NCBI GenBank assembly: GCA_013373175.1
Contig: JABXII010000020.1
Location: 1-64,000, forward strand
Source of the DNA: Campylobacteraceae bacterium
Lineage (GTDB): Bacteria; Campylobacterota; Campylobacteria; Campylobacterales; Arcobacteraceae
Length of the DNA: 64,000 nucleotides
Direction: 5' to 3'
Shown: one piece after another, positions 19,740 to 27,903 of the stretch
Position numbering within the stretch: position 1 is the stretch's first letter
How the letters are laid out: each line of letters starts with the position of its first letter
The notes under the pieces: generated by a model
Told to the model about the DNA's origin: nothing
The model's input: the letters and a program-made list of their open reading frames with translations, nothing else
Database searches by the model: none
Made by a program: the position numbers and the translations under genes

Positions 19740-22049
19740 TTGAGTATTAAAATTTTAGATTGTACTTTAAGAGATGGTGGATATATTAACGATTGGAATT
19801 TTAGCAATCAACAAATTAATAAAATAATTAAATCTTTAGATGAGTCAAATGTTGATATTATTGAGTGTGGATATCTTAATTCAAAAGATGGCCAGGACTC
19901 AAATTCTACTTTATTTAAAGATTTAAAGCAGATTGATAATTTTATTAATGTCTCAAATAATTCTAAAAAAGTAGCAATGATAAACTTTTTGGATTTTGAC
20001 CCTAAAAACTTACCTTCATCTGAAGAAACAGCAATAAAGGGAATTAGATTAGCTTTTCATAAAAAAGATATAGAAAAAGCATTGGAAAGTGGCGCAGAAA
20101 TAAAAGAAAAAGGTTATGATCTTTATTTTCAACCGATGATTACTAAAAATTATAGTGATTTAGAGTTTTTAGAAGTATTAGAAAAAGTAAATAAGCTTAA
20201 TCCTTGTGCTTTTTATATTGTTGATAGTTTTGGTTCAATGAGTTTAAAAGAGTTTACAAGATATGTAAACTTAGCTGATAATAATTTAGCTGAAGAAATA
20301 GCATTAGGTTATCATTCTCACAATAATATGCAACTTGCCTTTTCTAATGCAATTAGTCTTTGTATGGCAAGATTAAATAGAGATATAATCTTAGACTCAA
20401 GTATTTATGGAATAGGACGAGGAGCTGGAAATTTAAATACTGAACTTATTTTTGACTTTATGAATAAAACTTTTAATACTGATTATCAAACAATGCCTTT
20501 ATTAGAAGTTATAGATGATTTTTTAAACTCTTTAATGCATGAAAACCCTTGGGGCTTCTCTCCTGCACAATTCTTATCTGCAGCATTTAATTGTCATCCT
20601 AATTATGCAACATATTTAATTAATAAGAATACAAAGCATATCACAGAAATAAGTCAAATGCTTAGTCTTATACCTATGGATAAAAAATCAAGTTTTGATA
20701 AGAATTTCATAGAACAAATCTATTTAGATAATTATGTTAATTCTCCTAAAAGTAATTTAAATAATGAATTAGAATTTGATAAAAATAAGAAAATACTTCT
20801 AATTGCTTCTGGACCAAGTATAAGTGAGTATGAAACAGTAATAGAAAATAAAATTTCAAGTGGTGAATATATTATTGTAAGTTTAAATCATAATTCAAAG
20901 TTTAGTTCAGATTATTACTTTTTTACAAATCAAAAAAGATATGACGAGTTTTCACAATCAATTGATTTGTCTAAAACAATTATTTCAAATAATATTCAAT
21001 CTTCGCATAATGTATTTTCAACTATTGATCTTAGTAAATATTCATCTTTCTCAAATCAAGTTTTTACAAATGTATCTTTAATTGCAATTAATATGTTTCT
21101 ACAAAAAGGTTTTAAAGAAGTAGAAATAGCTGGTCTTGATGGTTATAATACTGATAAAATGGAAAACTATAATTATCATGAAACAACACAAATACATGAC
21201 AAAAAAGCCTTAGAAGAAGAGAACCAAACTTTATTAGGAGGACTTAGAGCTTTAAATGAAAAGATATTAATTCATTTTGTTACTCCTTCTTTATTTAAAG
21301 GAGAATTGAAACTTAGCATTATTGGAGTAATTCCTGCAAGATATAAATCAAGTAGATATGAAGGTAAACCTTTAGCTTTAATTAATGGTATTCCTATGAT
21401 AAAAAGAACATATGAGCAAGCAAAAAAATCAAAATTGCTTGATGAACTTGTTGTTGCAACAGAACATATAAAAATAAAAGAGTATTGTGAAAGTGAAAAT
21501 ATACCAGTTGTTATGACCACAGATAACTGCTTAACAGGTACTGATAGAATTGCAGAAGTTGCACAAGAAAAACATTTTGATTTATATGTAAATATTCAAG
21601 GGGATGAACCTGTAATTGATCCTAAAAGTATTGATGAAGTTGTTAATGAGTATAAGCTTTATCAAGATGAATATGTAGCATATAATCTTTACAAAATAAT
21701 TGATGATGAAAGTGAAGTAATTGCAAATACTATTATTAAAACAATAGTAAATGAAAAAGATGAACTAATGTATATGTCAAGACTTGGTATTCCTTTTAAT
21801 AAGTCAGAAAAAGATGTAAAGCATAAAAAACAAGTATGTGTTTATGGTTTTACAAAAAAAGCACTTGAACTATTTTCTTCAAGAGATAAGACTGTAAATG
21901 AGCAATTTGAAGATATTGAAATTTTAAGATTTGTAGATATGGGATATAAGGTTAAAATGAAAGAAACTTTTGTTGATTCAATAGCTGTTGATATTCCTGA
22001 GGATGTACAAAAAGTAGAAGAGTTTTTAAAGCAAAGAGGATTAAATTAA
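19740..22049 (+). CDS. Three-domain fusion: pyruvate aldolase-like (HMGL/DmpG), Rossmann-like middle domain, KdsB-like CMP-sugar synthetase
   Basis: The 769-residue product has three parts. Residues 1-340 form an HMGL/DmpG-type TIM barrel: LDCTLRDGGY at the N-terminus, the metal-binding GYHSHNN, and YGIGRGAGNLNTE. Such enzymes make 4-hydroxy-2-oxo acids from pyruvate and an aldehyde or the reverse. Residues 346-520 hold IASGPSI and EIAGLDGYN motifs resembling DUF115/CstII-type Rossmann domains. Residues 526-769 are a full-length KdsB-like CMP-3-deoxy-octulosonate cytidylyltransferase (IPARYKSSRYEGKPL, GTDRIAEV, VNIQGDEPVIDP, VDIPEDVQKVEEFL). An aldol product that is CMP-activated on the same chain is a reasonable inference. 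TTG start with an AAGGAAAG site. A terminator overlaps the stop. Confidence 0.85.
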   Translation: MSIKILDCTLRDGGYINDWNFSNQQINKIIKSLDESNVDIIECGYLNSKDGQDSNSTLFKDLKQIDNFINVSNNSKKVAMINFLDFDPKNLPSSEETAIKGIRLAFHKKDIEKALESGAEIKEKGYDLYFQPMITKNYSDLEFLEVLEKVNKLNPCAFYIVDSFGSMSLKEFTRYVNLADNNLAEEIALGYHSHNNMQLAFSNAISLCMARLNRDIILDSSIYGIGRGAGNLNTELIFDFMNKTFNTDYQTMPLLEVIDDFLNSLMHENPWGFSPAQFLSAAFNCHPNYATYLINKNTKHITEISQMLSLIPMDKKSSFDKNFIEQIYLDNYVNSPKSNLNNELEFDKNKKILLIASGPSISEYETVIENKISSGEYIIVSLNHNSKFSSDYYFFTNQKRYDEFSQSIDLSKTIISNNIQSSHNVFSTIDLSKYSSFSNQVFTNVSLIAINMFLQKGFKEVEIAGLDGYNTDKMENYNYHETTQIHDKKALEEENQTLLGGLRALNEKILIHFVTPSLFKGELKLSIIGVIPARYKSSRYEGKPLALINGIPMIKRTYEQAKKSKLLDELVVATEHIKIKEYCESENIPVVMTTDNCLTGTDRIAEVAQEKHFDLYVNIQGDEPVIDPKSIDEVVNEYKLYQDEYVAYNLYKIIDDESEVIANTIIKTIVNEKDELMYMSRLGIPFNKSEKDVKHKKQVCVYGFTKKALELFSSRDKTVNEQFEDIEILRFVDMGYKVKMKETFVDSIAVDIPEDVQKVEEFLKQRGLN

Positions 22050-22064
22050 AAGTCCTCTTTTTTT
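22033..22064 (+). terminator. Intrinsic terminator spanning two convergent stop codons
   Basis: An 8-bp perfect inverted repeat, AAAGAGGA at 22033-22040 and TCCTCTTT at 22053-22060, surrounds a 12-nt loop and runs into a T-tract ending at 22064. The loop holds the overlapping stop codons of the + strand fusion (TAA 22047-22049) and the minus-strand GT52-like gene (complement of 22046-22048). The T-tract makes it strongest for + strand transcripts; in the minus direction the tail is poorer. Confidence 0.75.
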
Positions 22065-23062
22065 ACAAATTTAATCTTTTCTTTTTCAAAAGATTTATAG
22101 TTATTGTAGAACCATTCATGTTCTGCTAATATTTCATTATCTTCAAAAACATAAGATAGAATGTCTAATTTAGGGAAAAACTTTTTAAGTGAAAAAAGTA
22201 AAGTACTAGCTGTCCCAATAATCATAAATGGTTGATAAGATAGTTGAATAAAATATAATTCTCCCATAGTATCACTTTTTAATATTTCTAAGTTTTTATA
22301 TTTAGAAGTTAAAGGCTCAAACTTATCTTCTAACTCTTTTCTATGCATCATATATGTAATCTTGCAATTAGGATATTTTTTTATAATTGCTTCAATAAAT
22401 CCTAGGTATGTTTCAAGAGATAAATATTTTGTTTCAACATGTTGTTGCCCAATTATAAATATTTTATCTTGTGATTTTTCTTTTGATTCTATTTCATATT
22501 TTTTTCTTAGATATTCGAAATTATGTTTATGTACTTTGTATTCTTTTAATTTAGGTAAATCAAACATTGTAAAAATCTCAAAGCTATATTTTTTCTTTAG
22601 GTTTAATCCTAGAAGATAAAATCTGTAAAGTTTTTTCTTAAAAGAAAAAAGAGGTTTCTTATTTATAATTCTATCGATTAATCTAAATGTAATAGTACCA
22701 TCTTCTAATAATATTAATTTATTATATTCTATATTTGAAAGTAAAAGTTGATCATTTGCTAAAAAACTATTTTTTATAAATACATAATTATATTTTTCTT
22801 TTTTTAGTTCTTTTATATGTTTTGCAAGTTTAAAGAAGTTACTACCTTTTTCCTCTTCATAAATTAAAACTTTGTCCCAAAAATCATAATCAATAAGGTT
22901 TTTTAATTGAGCTTTATGTTTCTCTGGATTATTATAGTTTAAAACTACAATTAAGTGATTGTTTGTAAGTTTAAAATAGTTCACTGCTTCTTGAGCACTA
23001 AGTAATTGAAAAGGAAACCTAATTATAAAAAGGTTTGAAGAAGTAGAATCTTTATTTATCAT
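22046..23062 (-). CDS. Sialyltransferase-like (GT52-type) glycosyltransferase, paralogue 2
   Basis: The only complete minus-strand gene in the window. Product of 338 residues from the ATG at 23062: LFIIRFPFQLLSAQEA at the first strand, the LLEDGTITF loop (a D/E-D/E-G motif) near 130, IIGQQHVETKY, YMMHRKE and GTASTLLFSLKKFF near the C-terminus. These match the CMP-sialic-acid transferase pattern, and the protein is a paralogue of the 14930 gene. I chose the ATG at 23062 over an upstream TTG/ATG (23158/23152): an AAGG site lies 6 nt upstream and the resulting N-terminus aligns with the paralogue. It converges on the fusion gene and diverges from the first YrbL gene. Confidence 0.65.
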   Translation of the reverse strand: MINKDSTSSNLFIIRFPFQLLSAQEAVNYFKLTNNHLIVVLNYNNPEKHKAQLKNLIDYDFWDKVLIYEEEKGSNFFKLAKHIKELKKEKYNYVFIKNSFLANDQLLLSNIEYNKLILLEDGTITFRLIDRIINKKPLFSFKKKLYRFYLLGLNLKKKYSFEIFTMFDLPKLKEYKVHKHNFEYLRKKYEIESKEKSQDKIFIIGQQHVETKYLSLETYLGFIEAIIKKYPNCKITYMMHRKELEDKFEPLTSKYKNLEILKSDTMGELYFIQLSYQPFMIIGTASTLLFSLKKFFPKLDILSYVFEDNEILAEHEWFYNNYKSFEKEKIKFVKKEDF

Positions 23063-23143
23063 TTTGAACCTTATGAAGTTAATAGCCCGTGATTTTACCA
23101 TTTTTTTCTTGTTTGTCCTATTAGATAGAAATTTAATTTTTGA

Positions 23144-23169
23144 TATAATCATTTTCAATTATATATACT
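23144..23169 (+). promoter_or_regulatory. Candidate promoter of the YrbL/kinase block
   Basis: In the divergent gap between the minus-strand GT gene and the YrbL gene, a TATAAT (23144-23149) and a TATACT (23164-23169) precede the ATG at 23185, with an AGGAGA ribosome site at 23174-23179. The first box gives a leader of about 30 nt, the more plausible choice. No -35 box is evident, as usual for this phylum. Confidence 0.45.
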
Positions 23170-23184
23170 AACTTAGGAGAATTA

Positions 23185-23775
23185 ATGATAGTTTTAAAAG
23201 AAGAAGATTTTATTGGAAAAGGAAATGAAAGAGCTTGCTATCTTCATCCTGATGATAAAAATAAAGCTATTAAAGTTAGTTATGATCAAGAAATAGGTCG
23301 GTCAAAACAAAGTGATACGGAAATTAAATATTATAAAAAACTTTTAAAAAGAAAGAAATTATCTTGGAAACATTTACCTAAATTTTATGGAGAAGTTCAA
23401 ACAAATAAAGGAAAAGGATTTGTTGTAGAATTAATCAGAGATTACGATGGAGAAGTGTCAAAAAGTTTTAAATATTATATAGAAAAAGATGGATTACAGA
23501 AGTACAAAAAAGAGTTAGAAAATTATAAAAACTATTTACTAGAAAACTACATCATTTTTAATTATGGAATGATGCAAGGAAATATTCTTTTAAGAAAAAA
23601 TAGTGAGATTGATTTTGATTTAGTGCTAATTGATGGATTAGGAGATGTGGCTCATTTTACATTATTTAATGAGATACCTTATTTTGCAAGAAGAAGAATA
23701 ACAAGAAGATGGAATAAGTTTGTTAATAAATATTTGCAAGAAGATTGGATAGAAAAACATAGAGATAAAAAATAG
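23185..23775 (+). CDS. YrbL-family protein, copy 1 (kinase-like fold)
   Basis: A 196-residue homologue of E. coli YrbL, the PhoP-regulated protein of kinase-like fold. Shared features: IGKGNERACYLHPDD near the N-terminus, AIKVSYD (the Lys strand), an LPKFYGEVQTNKGKGFVVELI hinge region, and a C-terminal VLIDGLGD segment in place of the DFG-like motif. The catalytic-loop equivalent reads NYGMMQGNIL, lacking an Asp, as also in E. coli YrbL where Ser is found. Biochemical function of the family is not established; its place among LPS genes suggests phosphorylation or binding of core sugar. Two further copies lie at 27299 and 27904. Confidence 0.85.
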   Translation: MIVLKEEDFIGKGNERACYLHPDDKNKAIKVSYDQEIGRSKQSDTEIKYYKKLLKRKKLSWKHLPKFYGEVQTNKGKGFVVELIRDYDGEVSKSFKYYIEKDGLQKYKKELENYKNYLLENYIIFNYGMMQGNILLRKNSEIDFDLVLIDGLGDVAHFTLFNEIPYFARRRITRRWNKFVNKYLQEDWIEKHRDKK

Positions 23776-23867
23776 ATATTATTAATATGAATTTTTATTC
23801 ATTATAGTTTCATATTTTGTTCATTTTCTCTTTATAAGATACTACAAATTTATTTTGGAGATCTTTT

Positions 23868-25553
23868 ATGACTACTTTTTTCAATACCTTAAAATACTTC
23901 TTTTTCTTTTTCTATTTTTCTGCTATTTATAATTTATTATGCATCATCTTTAATGTTACAGGTTCTATTGGTTTAAGAGAGAGTATTTATGCTACTTTTT
24001 TATGGCTTGTTCCTATTTTATTGTTTCAAAAACATGCAAAGAAAATTGCAGCTTATATAGGTATATTCTTATGGTTAGGTTCATTATTTAGTTTAAATTA
24101 TTTCTTTTTATATGGTCAAGAGTTTTCACAAAGTGTTATTTTTATTATATTTGAATCAAATTTCGTAGAAAGTTTTGAATTTTTACAAACTTATTTTCAG
24201 TGGTGGATTATACCATTTATTGTTATTTATAGTTTTTTATCATACTACTTTTGGAAAAAATTACCTAAGATTGAGACTTCTTCAAAAGCTATTTACCTTT
24301 TTATAGTTTTTTCTCTTTTAGTACCTTTCCATAAATTTTTAGAATTATATTATGTTGAAAAAAAACCTTATGAAGAAGCTAGCTATAAGCAGATGGCAAG
24401 AATGCAAGCTTCAAGCCCTTGGAATATTGTTTTAGGTTATGTGAATTATAAAAATGATTTAAAACAAATGGAAAAATTATTAGAAAAAAATAGTACTTTA
24501 AAACCTGTTGAAAATTTAAAAGATAATTATAAAGATGAAGCTTCTACTTTAATATTGGTGTTAGGTGAATCAACAAATAGAAATAGAATGGGAATCTATG
24601 GTTATAAAAGAAATACAACACCTAATTTAAATAGATTAAAAGATGATTTAATTTTATTCGACAATGTATATTCTCCAAGACCTTATACAATCGAAGTATT
24701 ACAACAAGCTCTAAGTTTTGCAGATGAAAAAAATCCAAATTTATATTTGAATAAACCAAATCTTATAAATATCATGAAACAAGCAGGTTATTCAACATAT
24801 TGGATAACAAATCAACAAACACAAACAAAAAGAAATACAATGCTTACTACTTTTTCTAAGATGTGTGATAATCAAGTATATTTAAATAATAATCAAAAAC
24901 AAAATAGTAATTCTTATGATGAAGTTGTTTTAGACCCATTAGAAAATGTGTTAGCTAATACTTCTGTTAAGAAAAAGTTTATTGTTGTACACCTTTTAGG
25001 AACACACAATAAATATGAATATAGATATCCCAAAGATTTTGCAGTATTTGATAACTTTAAAGTAGATGATAATAGATTAAGTGAAAAAGAAAAAAGATAT
25101 TACAATGATTATGATAATGCAGTTTTTTATAATGATTATGTAATTTCAAAAATTATTGCAGATGCAAAAAATAGTAAAAAACCAACAGCTTTATTATATT
25201 TATCTGACCATGGAGAAGAAGTCTTTGATAATAAAAAGGTAAAAAAACTAGGTAGAAATGAAGATTCTCCTACTTTATCTATGTACTCAATCCCTTTTAT
25301 AATCTATGAAAATACTGATTTTAAAAAGAAGATAAAAGATTTTACTAGCCTAAAAAAATATACAAATAGAGAGTATTCTTCTTCAGATTTAATTTATACA
25401 TTTATAGATTTAGCAGGATTAAACTTTAAAGAATTTGATTCTTCTAGAAGTGTTATAAATAAAAATTTTTTAGAAAAACCTGTTCTAATAGGTAACCCTT
25501 CAAATAAAAATAAGTTAAGAGATATAAATGCATTGAAAGTAGTAAATATGTAA
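23868..25553 (+). CDS. Phosphoethanolamine transferase, CptA/EptC type
   Basis: This inner-membrane enzyme with a periplasmic sulfatase-like domain moves phosphoethanolamine from phosphatidylethanolamine to LPS (lipid A or core heptose; in C. jejuni EptC also modifies flagellar rod protein). About five transmembrane helices fill residues 10-160. The catalytic domain shows the nucleophile Thr236 in LGEST, IYGYKRNTTPNL, HLLGTHNKYEYRYP, and the metal motif YLSDHGEE. Length 561 fits. GEST with the following IYGY resembles CptA rather than EptA. It is preceded by a 92-nt AT-rich gap that may hold a promoter and by a TGGAG ribosome site. The diacylglycerol by-product links it to dgkA. Confidence 0.9.
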   Translation: MTTFFNTLKYFFFFFYFSAIYNLLCIIFNVTGSIGLRESIYATFLWLVPILLFQKHAKKIAAYIGIFLWLGSLFSLNYFFLYGQEFSQSVIFIIFESNFVESFEFLQTYFQWWIIPFIVIYSFLSYYFWKKLPKIETSSKAIYLFIVFSLLVPFHKFLELYYVEKKPYEEASYKQMARMQASSPWNIVLGYVNYKNDLKQMEKLLEKNSTLKPVENLKDNYKDEASTLILVLGESTNRNRMGIYGYKRNTTPNLNRLKDDLILFDNVYSPRPYTIEVLQQALSFADEKNPNLYLNKPNLINIMKQAGYSTYWITNQQTQTKRNTMLTTFSKMCDNQVYLNNNQKQNSNSYDEVVLDPLENVLANTSVKKKFIVVHLLGTHNKYEYRYPKDFAVFDNFKVDDNRLSEKEKRYYNDYDNAVFYNDYVISKIIADAKNSKKPTALLYLSDHGEEVFDNKKVKKLGRNEDSPTLSMYSIPFIIYENTDFKKKIKDFTSLKKYTNREYSSSDLIYTFIDLAGLNFKEFDSSRSVINKNFLEKPVLIGNPSNKNKLRDINALKVVNM

Positions 25554-25618
25554 CTTTTAATTAGAATATTTGACTTTTTCCGATAAAATATTATTACTTA
25601 TAACACTTAAGGAAAAAG

Positions 25619-26365
25619 TTGAACTTCAAATTTGAACTAAATGAACAATATAAAAATACAAAAGACTTTTTATTAAATATAAAAAAATATTTTCAAGAAA
25701 ACTCTAATACTATTCATAAAGCAAGAAATGAGTTAAAAGTGATTAACTATAATGACTTGCAAACTGTAGTAAAAGCGTTTAGAATACCAAATAAAGTAAA
25801 TCAGATAGTTTACGCATACTTTAGAGATTCAAAGGCAAAAAAATCATATAAAAATGCAGTAAAACTAAGAAGTCTAGGATTAAATACACCAGAACCAATA
25901 GGGTATATAGAATTTTATAGAAATTTTTTATTTAAAGAGAGTTTTTTTATAGCAAAAAAGTATGAGTATGATTTTACAATTAGAGAACCTCTTAGAAATA
26001 AGACTCTAAAAAATAGAGAAGAAATTATAAAAAAGTTTGTAGAGTTTACTTTTAATTTACATAAAAACAATGTTTATCATAAAGATTTCTCAGCAGGTAA
26101 TACTTTAGTATCTATAAAAGATGATTTTTATGAGTTTTCAGTTGTAGATATCAATAGAATGGAATTTAAAACCATTGATTTAGAAACTGGACTTGATAAC
26201 TTTGCAAAACTTTGGTTAGATGAAGATGATATTATTTTAATAGCAACTACTTATGCAAAGTTTGCAAAAGTCGATGAAGATAAAGCAATAAATATTTTAA
26301 AAAAATGTGATAAAAAATTGAAAGACTTTGTAGAGTTTAAAAGAAAAATAAGAGGTAAAAAATAG
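25619..26365 (+). CDS. LPS kinase, WaaP/KdkA-like
   Basis: A 248-residue kinase-fold enzyme likely to phosphorylate a core sugar (Kdo or heptose) with ATP. Visible residues: the Lys strand VVKAF (Lys52), the catalytic loop His154-K-Asp156-FSAG-Asn161 and the metal Asp177 in VVDINR. Unlike the kinase-like gene at 10972, all catalytic positions are intact. The start is TTG with an AAGGAAAAAG ribosome site, following a 65-nt gap. The stop overlaps the GTG of the GT9 gene by 1 nt, so the two are translated together. It might be KdkA, given that Kdo kinases have this size, but the target is unproven. Confidence 0.8.
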   Translation: MNFKFELNEQYKNTKDFLLNIKKYFQENSNTIHKARNELKVINYNDLQTVVKAFRIPNKVNQIVYAYFRDSKAKKSYKNAVKLRSLGLNTPEPIGYIEFYRNFLFKESFFIAKKYEYDFTIREPLRNKTLKNREEIIKKFVEFTFNLHKNNVYHKDFSAGNTLVSIKDDFYEFSVVDINRMEFKTIDLETGLDNFAKLWLDEDDIILIATTYAKFAKVDEDKAINILKKCDKKLKDFVEFKRKIRGKK

Positions 26366-27306
26366 TGAATCTTCTTATTACAAGACATGATAAAATAGGT
26401 GATTTTGTTGTAACTTTACCTTTAATTAAAGCTATAAAAGAACAATATCCAAGAACTAAGATTACAGTATTAGTTAGCAAAATAAATTTTGACTTTGCAA
26501 AAGAGATAGATTTTATAGATGATGTAATTTTATTTGATAAAAACAATTTAAACAAAACTTTGGTTGAAATAAAAGAGAAAAAATTTGATGCAAGTATTAG
26601 TGCATATATCGACACAATTCTAGGTAAACTTCTTTTTAAAAGTAGAATAAAAATAAGAGTTGCTCCTGCTACAAAAATAGCGCAAATCTTCTTTACTAAA
26701 AAAATAACTCAACGAAGAAGTAAAGTAGAAAAGACTGAATGGCAATATAATTTAGATTTAGCAAAAACTCTTTTCCCTAACATTAGTTTAGATTTTTCAA
26801 GACCAGTAATTACAACACATACTTCATATCAAGCAACAAAAAAAAGAGTTATTTTGCATCCAGGTTTTGGAGGAAGTAGTGATGGAAATTTATCTTTGGA
26901 TGATTATATAAAGCTTGCTAGAAAAGCAATGCAAACTTCATACAAAGTTGTTTTTACTTTTGGACCAGATGATAAGTCTTCTAAAGATTATATTTCTTCT
27001 AAACTTACAGTAGATGAAAAAAGTAAAATAGAGCTTTTTGATTCAAAGATACCTTTATTTGAGTTTACAAAATATATTGCATCATCTTATCTTTTTGTTA
27101 GTACTTCAACTGGACCTATGCATCTTGCTGGTGCTACAAATACTAAGACAATATCTTTTTTTGGTGATTCTTTATTTGCTAGTTCAAAAAGATGGGCAAC
27201 AATTAGTGAAGAAGAAAATCAAAATAATTTTATGCTTTCAAGTGAATACTCAAAAGAAAAGTATAAAGAAATAGAAAATTGTTTAATGGAACTTTTGAAT
27301 GACTAA
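26365..27306 (+). CDS. Heptosyltransferase-family (GT9) glycosyltransferase
   Basis: A 313-residue GT9 protein, third of its family in the window. The N-terminal loop is RHDKIGDFVVTLPL; the C-terminal donor motif is STSTGPMHLAGAT near residues 246-258. At the place of the Asp conserved in WaaC (Asp259) and WaaF (Asp243) this protein has Ser248, so its donor or mechanism may differ from a normal ADP-heptose transferase. It could be a heptosyltransferase III (WaaQ-like) adding a side-branch heptose. GTG start, overlapping the kinase gene stop by 1 nt and the next YrbL start by 8 nt. Confidence 0.83.
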   Translation: MNLLITRHDKIGDFVVTLPLIKAIKEQYPRTKITVLVSKINFDFAKEIDFIDDVILFDKNNLNKTLVEIKEKKFDASISAYIDTILGKLLFKSRIKIRVAPATKIAQIFFTKKITQRRSKVEKTEWQYNLDLAKTLFPNISLDFSRPVITTHTSYQATKKRVILHPGFGGSSDGNLSLDDYIKLARKAMQTSYKVVFTFGPDDKSSKDYISSKLTVDEKSKIELFDSKIPLFEFTKYIASSYLFVSTSTGPMHLAGATNTKTISFFGDSLFASSKRWATISEEENQNNFMLSSEYSKEKYKEIENCLMELLND

Positions 27307-27889
27307 AAAGTTAGTTTTAAATGAAAAGTATTTTTTAGCAAAAGGTGGAGAAAGGAACTGTTATATTCATCCAAAAGATGAAAATAAAGTCATAAAAATT
27401 GTTCATAGAAATGAAAAACATAATGAACAAAATAAGTTAGAATATAAGTATTATAATTTTTTACAGAAAAAAAATAAACCTTTGACTCATTTGACTAAAT
27501 GTTATGGTTTTATAAATACTAATTTAGGTTTGGGATTAATGTACGAAAGACTCAAAGATTATGATAGCAATCCATCTAAGTCTTTTAGAATATATTTAGA
27601 AGAAAAAATATTTACTAAAGAAGAAGAAAATAAGCTAGTTAGCGAATTAAAAGACTATTTATTTAAAAATGATATTTTATTTATTGATGTAGATTTGAGT
27701 AATGTTTTTTGTCAAGAGTTTATGAAAGACAAATATAAACTTGTAATAATAGATGGACTAGGTGCAAGAAGGTTAAATTGGAGATTTTATACATACCTTT
27801 ATTCAAAGGCATTTACTCGATATAAGATAAAAAAACAATGGAAAAAGTTTTTTGAAAACTTTAAGAAGTATAGTACTTATTATAAATAA
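27299..27889 (+). CDS. YrbL-family protein, copy 2
   Basis: A 196-residue YrbL homologue. It has LAKGGERNCYIHPKDENKVIKIVHR near the N-terminus, LTHLTKCYGFINTNLGLGLMYERL in the middle, and a loop FIDVDLSNVFCQ with Asp and Asn in positions closer to an active kinase than copy 1, followed by VIIDGLGARRL. It is most similar to copy 3, which follows 14 nt later (DVxLSNVFCQ and DGxG shared), so the pair looks like a tandem duplication. Possible role in decorating or sensing LPS core; unproven. Overlaps the GT9 gene by 8 nt. Confidence 0.83.
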   Translation: MTKKLVLNEKYFLAKGGERNCYIHPKDENKVIKIVHRNEKHNEQNKLEYKYYNFLQKKNKPLTHLTKCYGFINTNLGLGLMYERLKDYDSNPSKSFRIYLEEKIFTKEEENKLVSELKDYLFKNDILFIDVDLSNVFCQEFMKDKYKLVIIDGLGARRLNWRFYTYLYSKAFTRYKIKKQWKKFFENFKKYSTYYK

Positions 27890-27903
27890 AAGGGAAAAAT
27901 AAC

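Noticed and set aside
21318-22049. A separate kdsB gene
   Set aside because: The KdsB-like domain is in frame with the upstream aldolase and middle domains, with no stop and no convincing internal start, so it is part of one fusion protein as the sequence stands.
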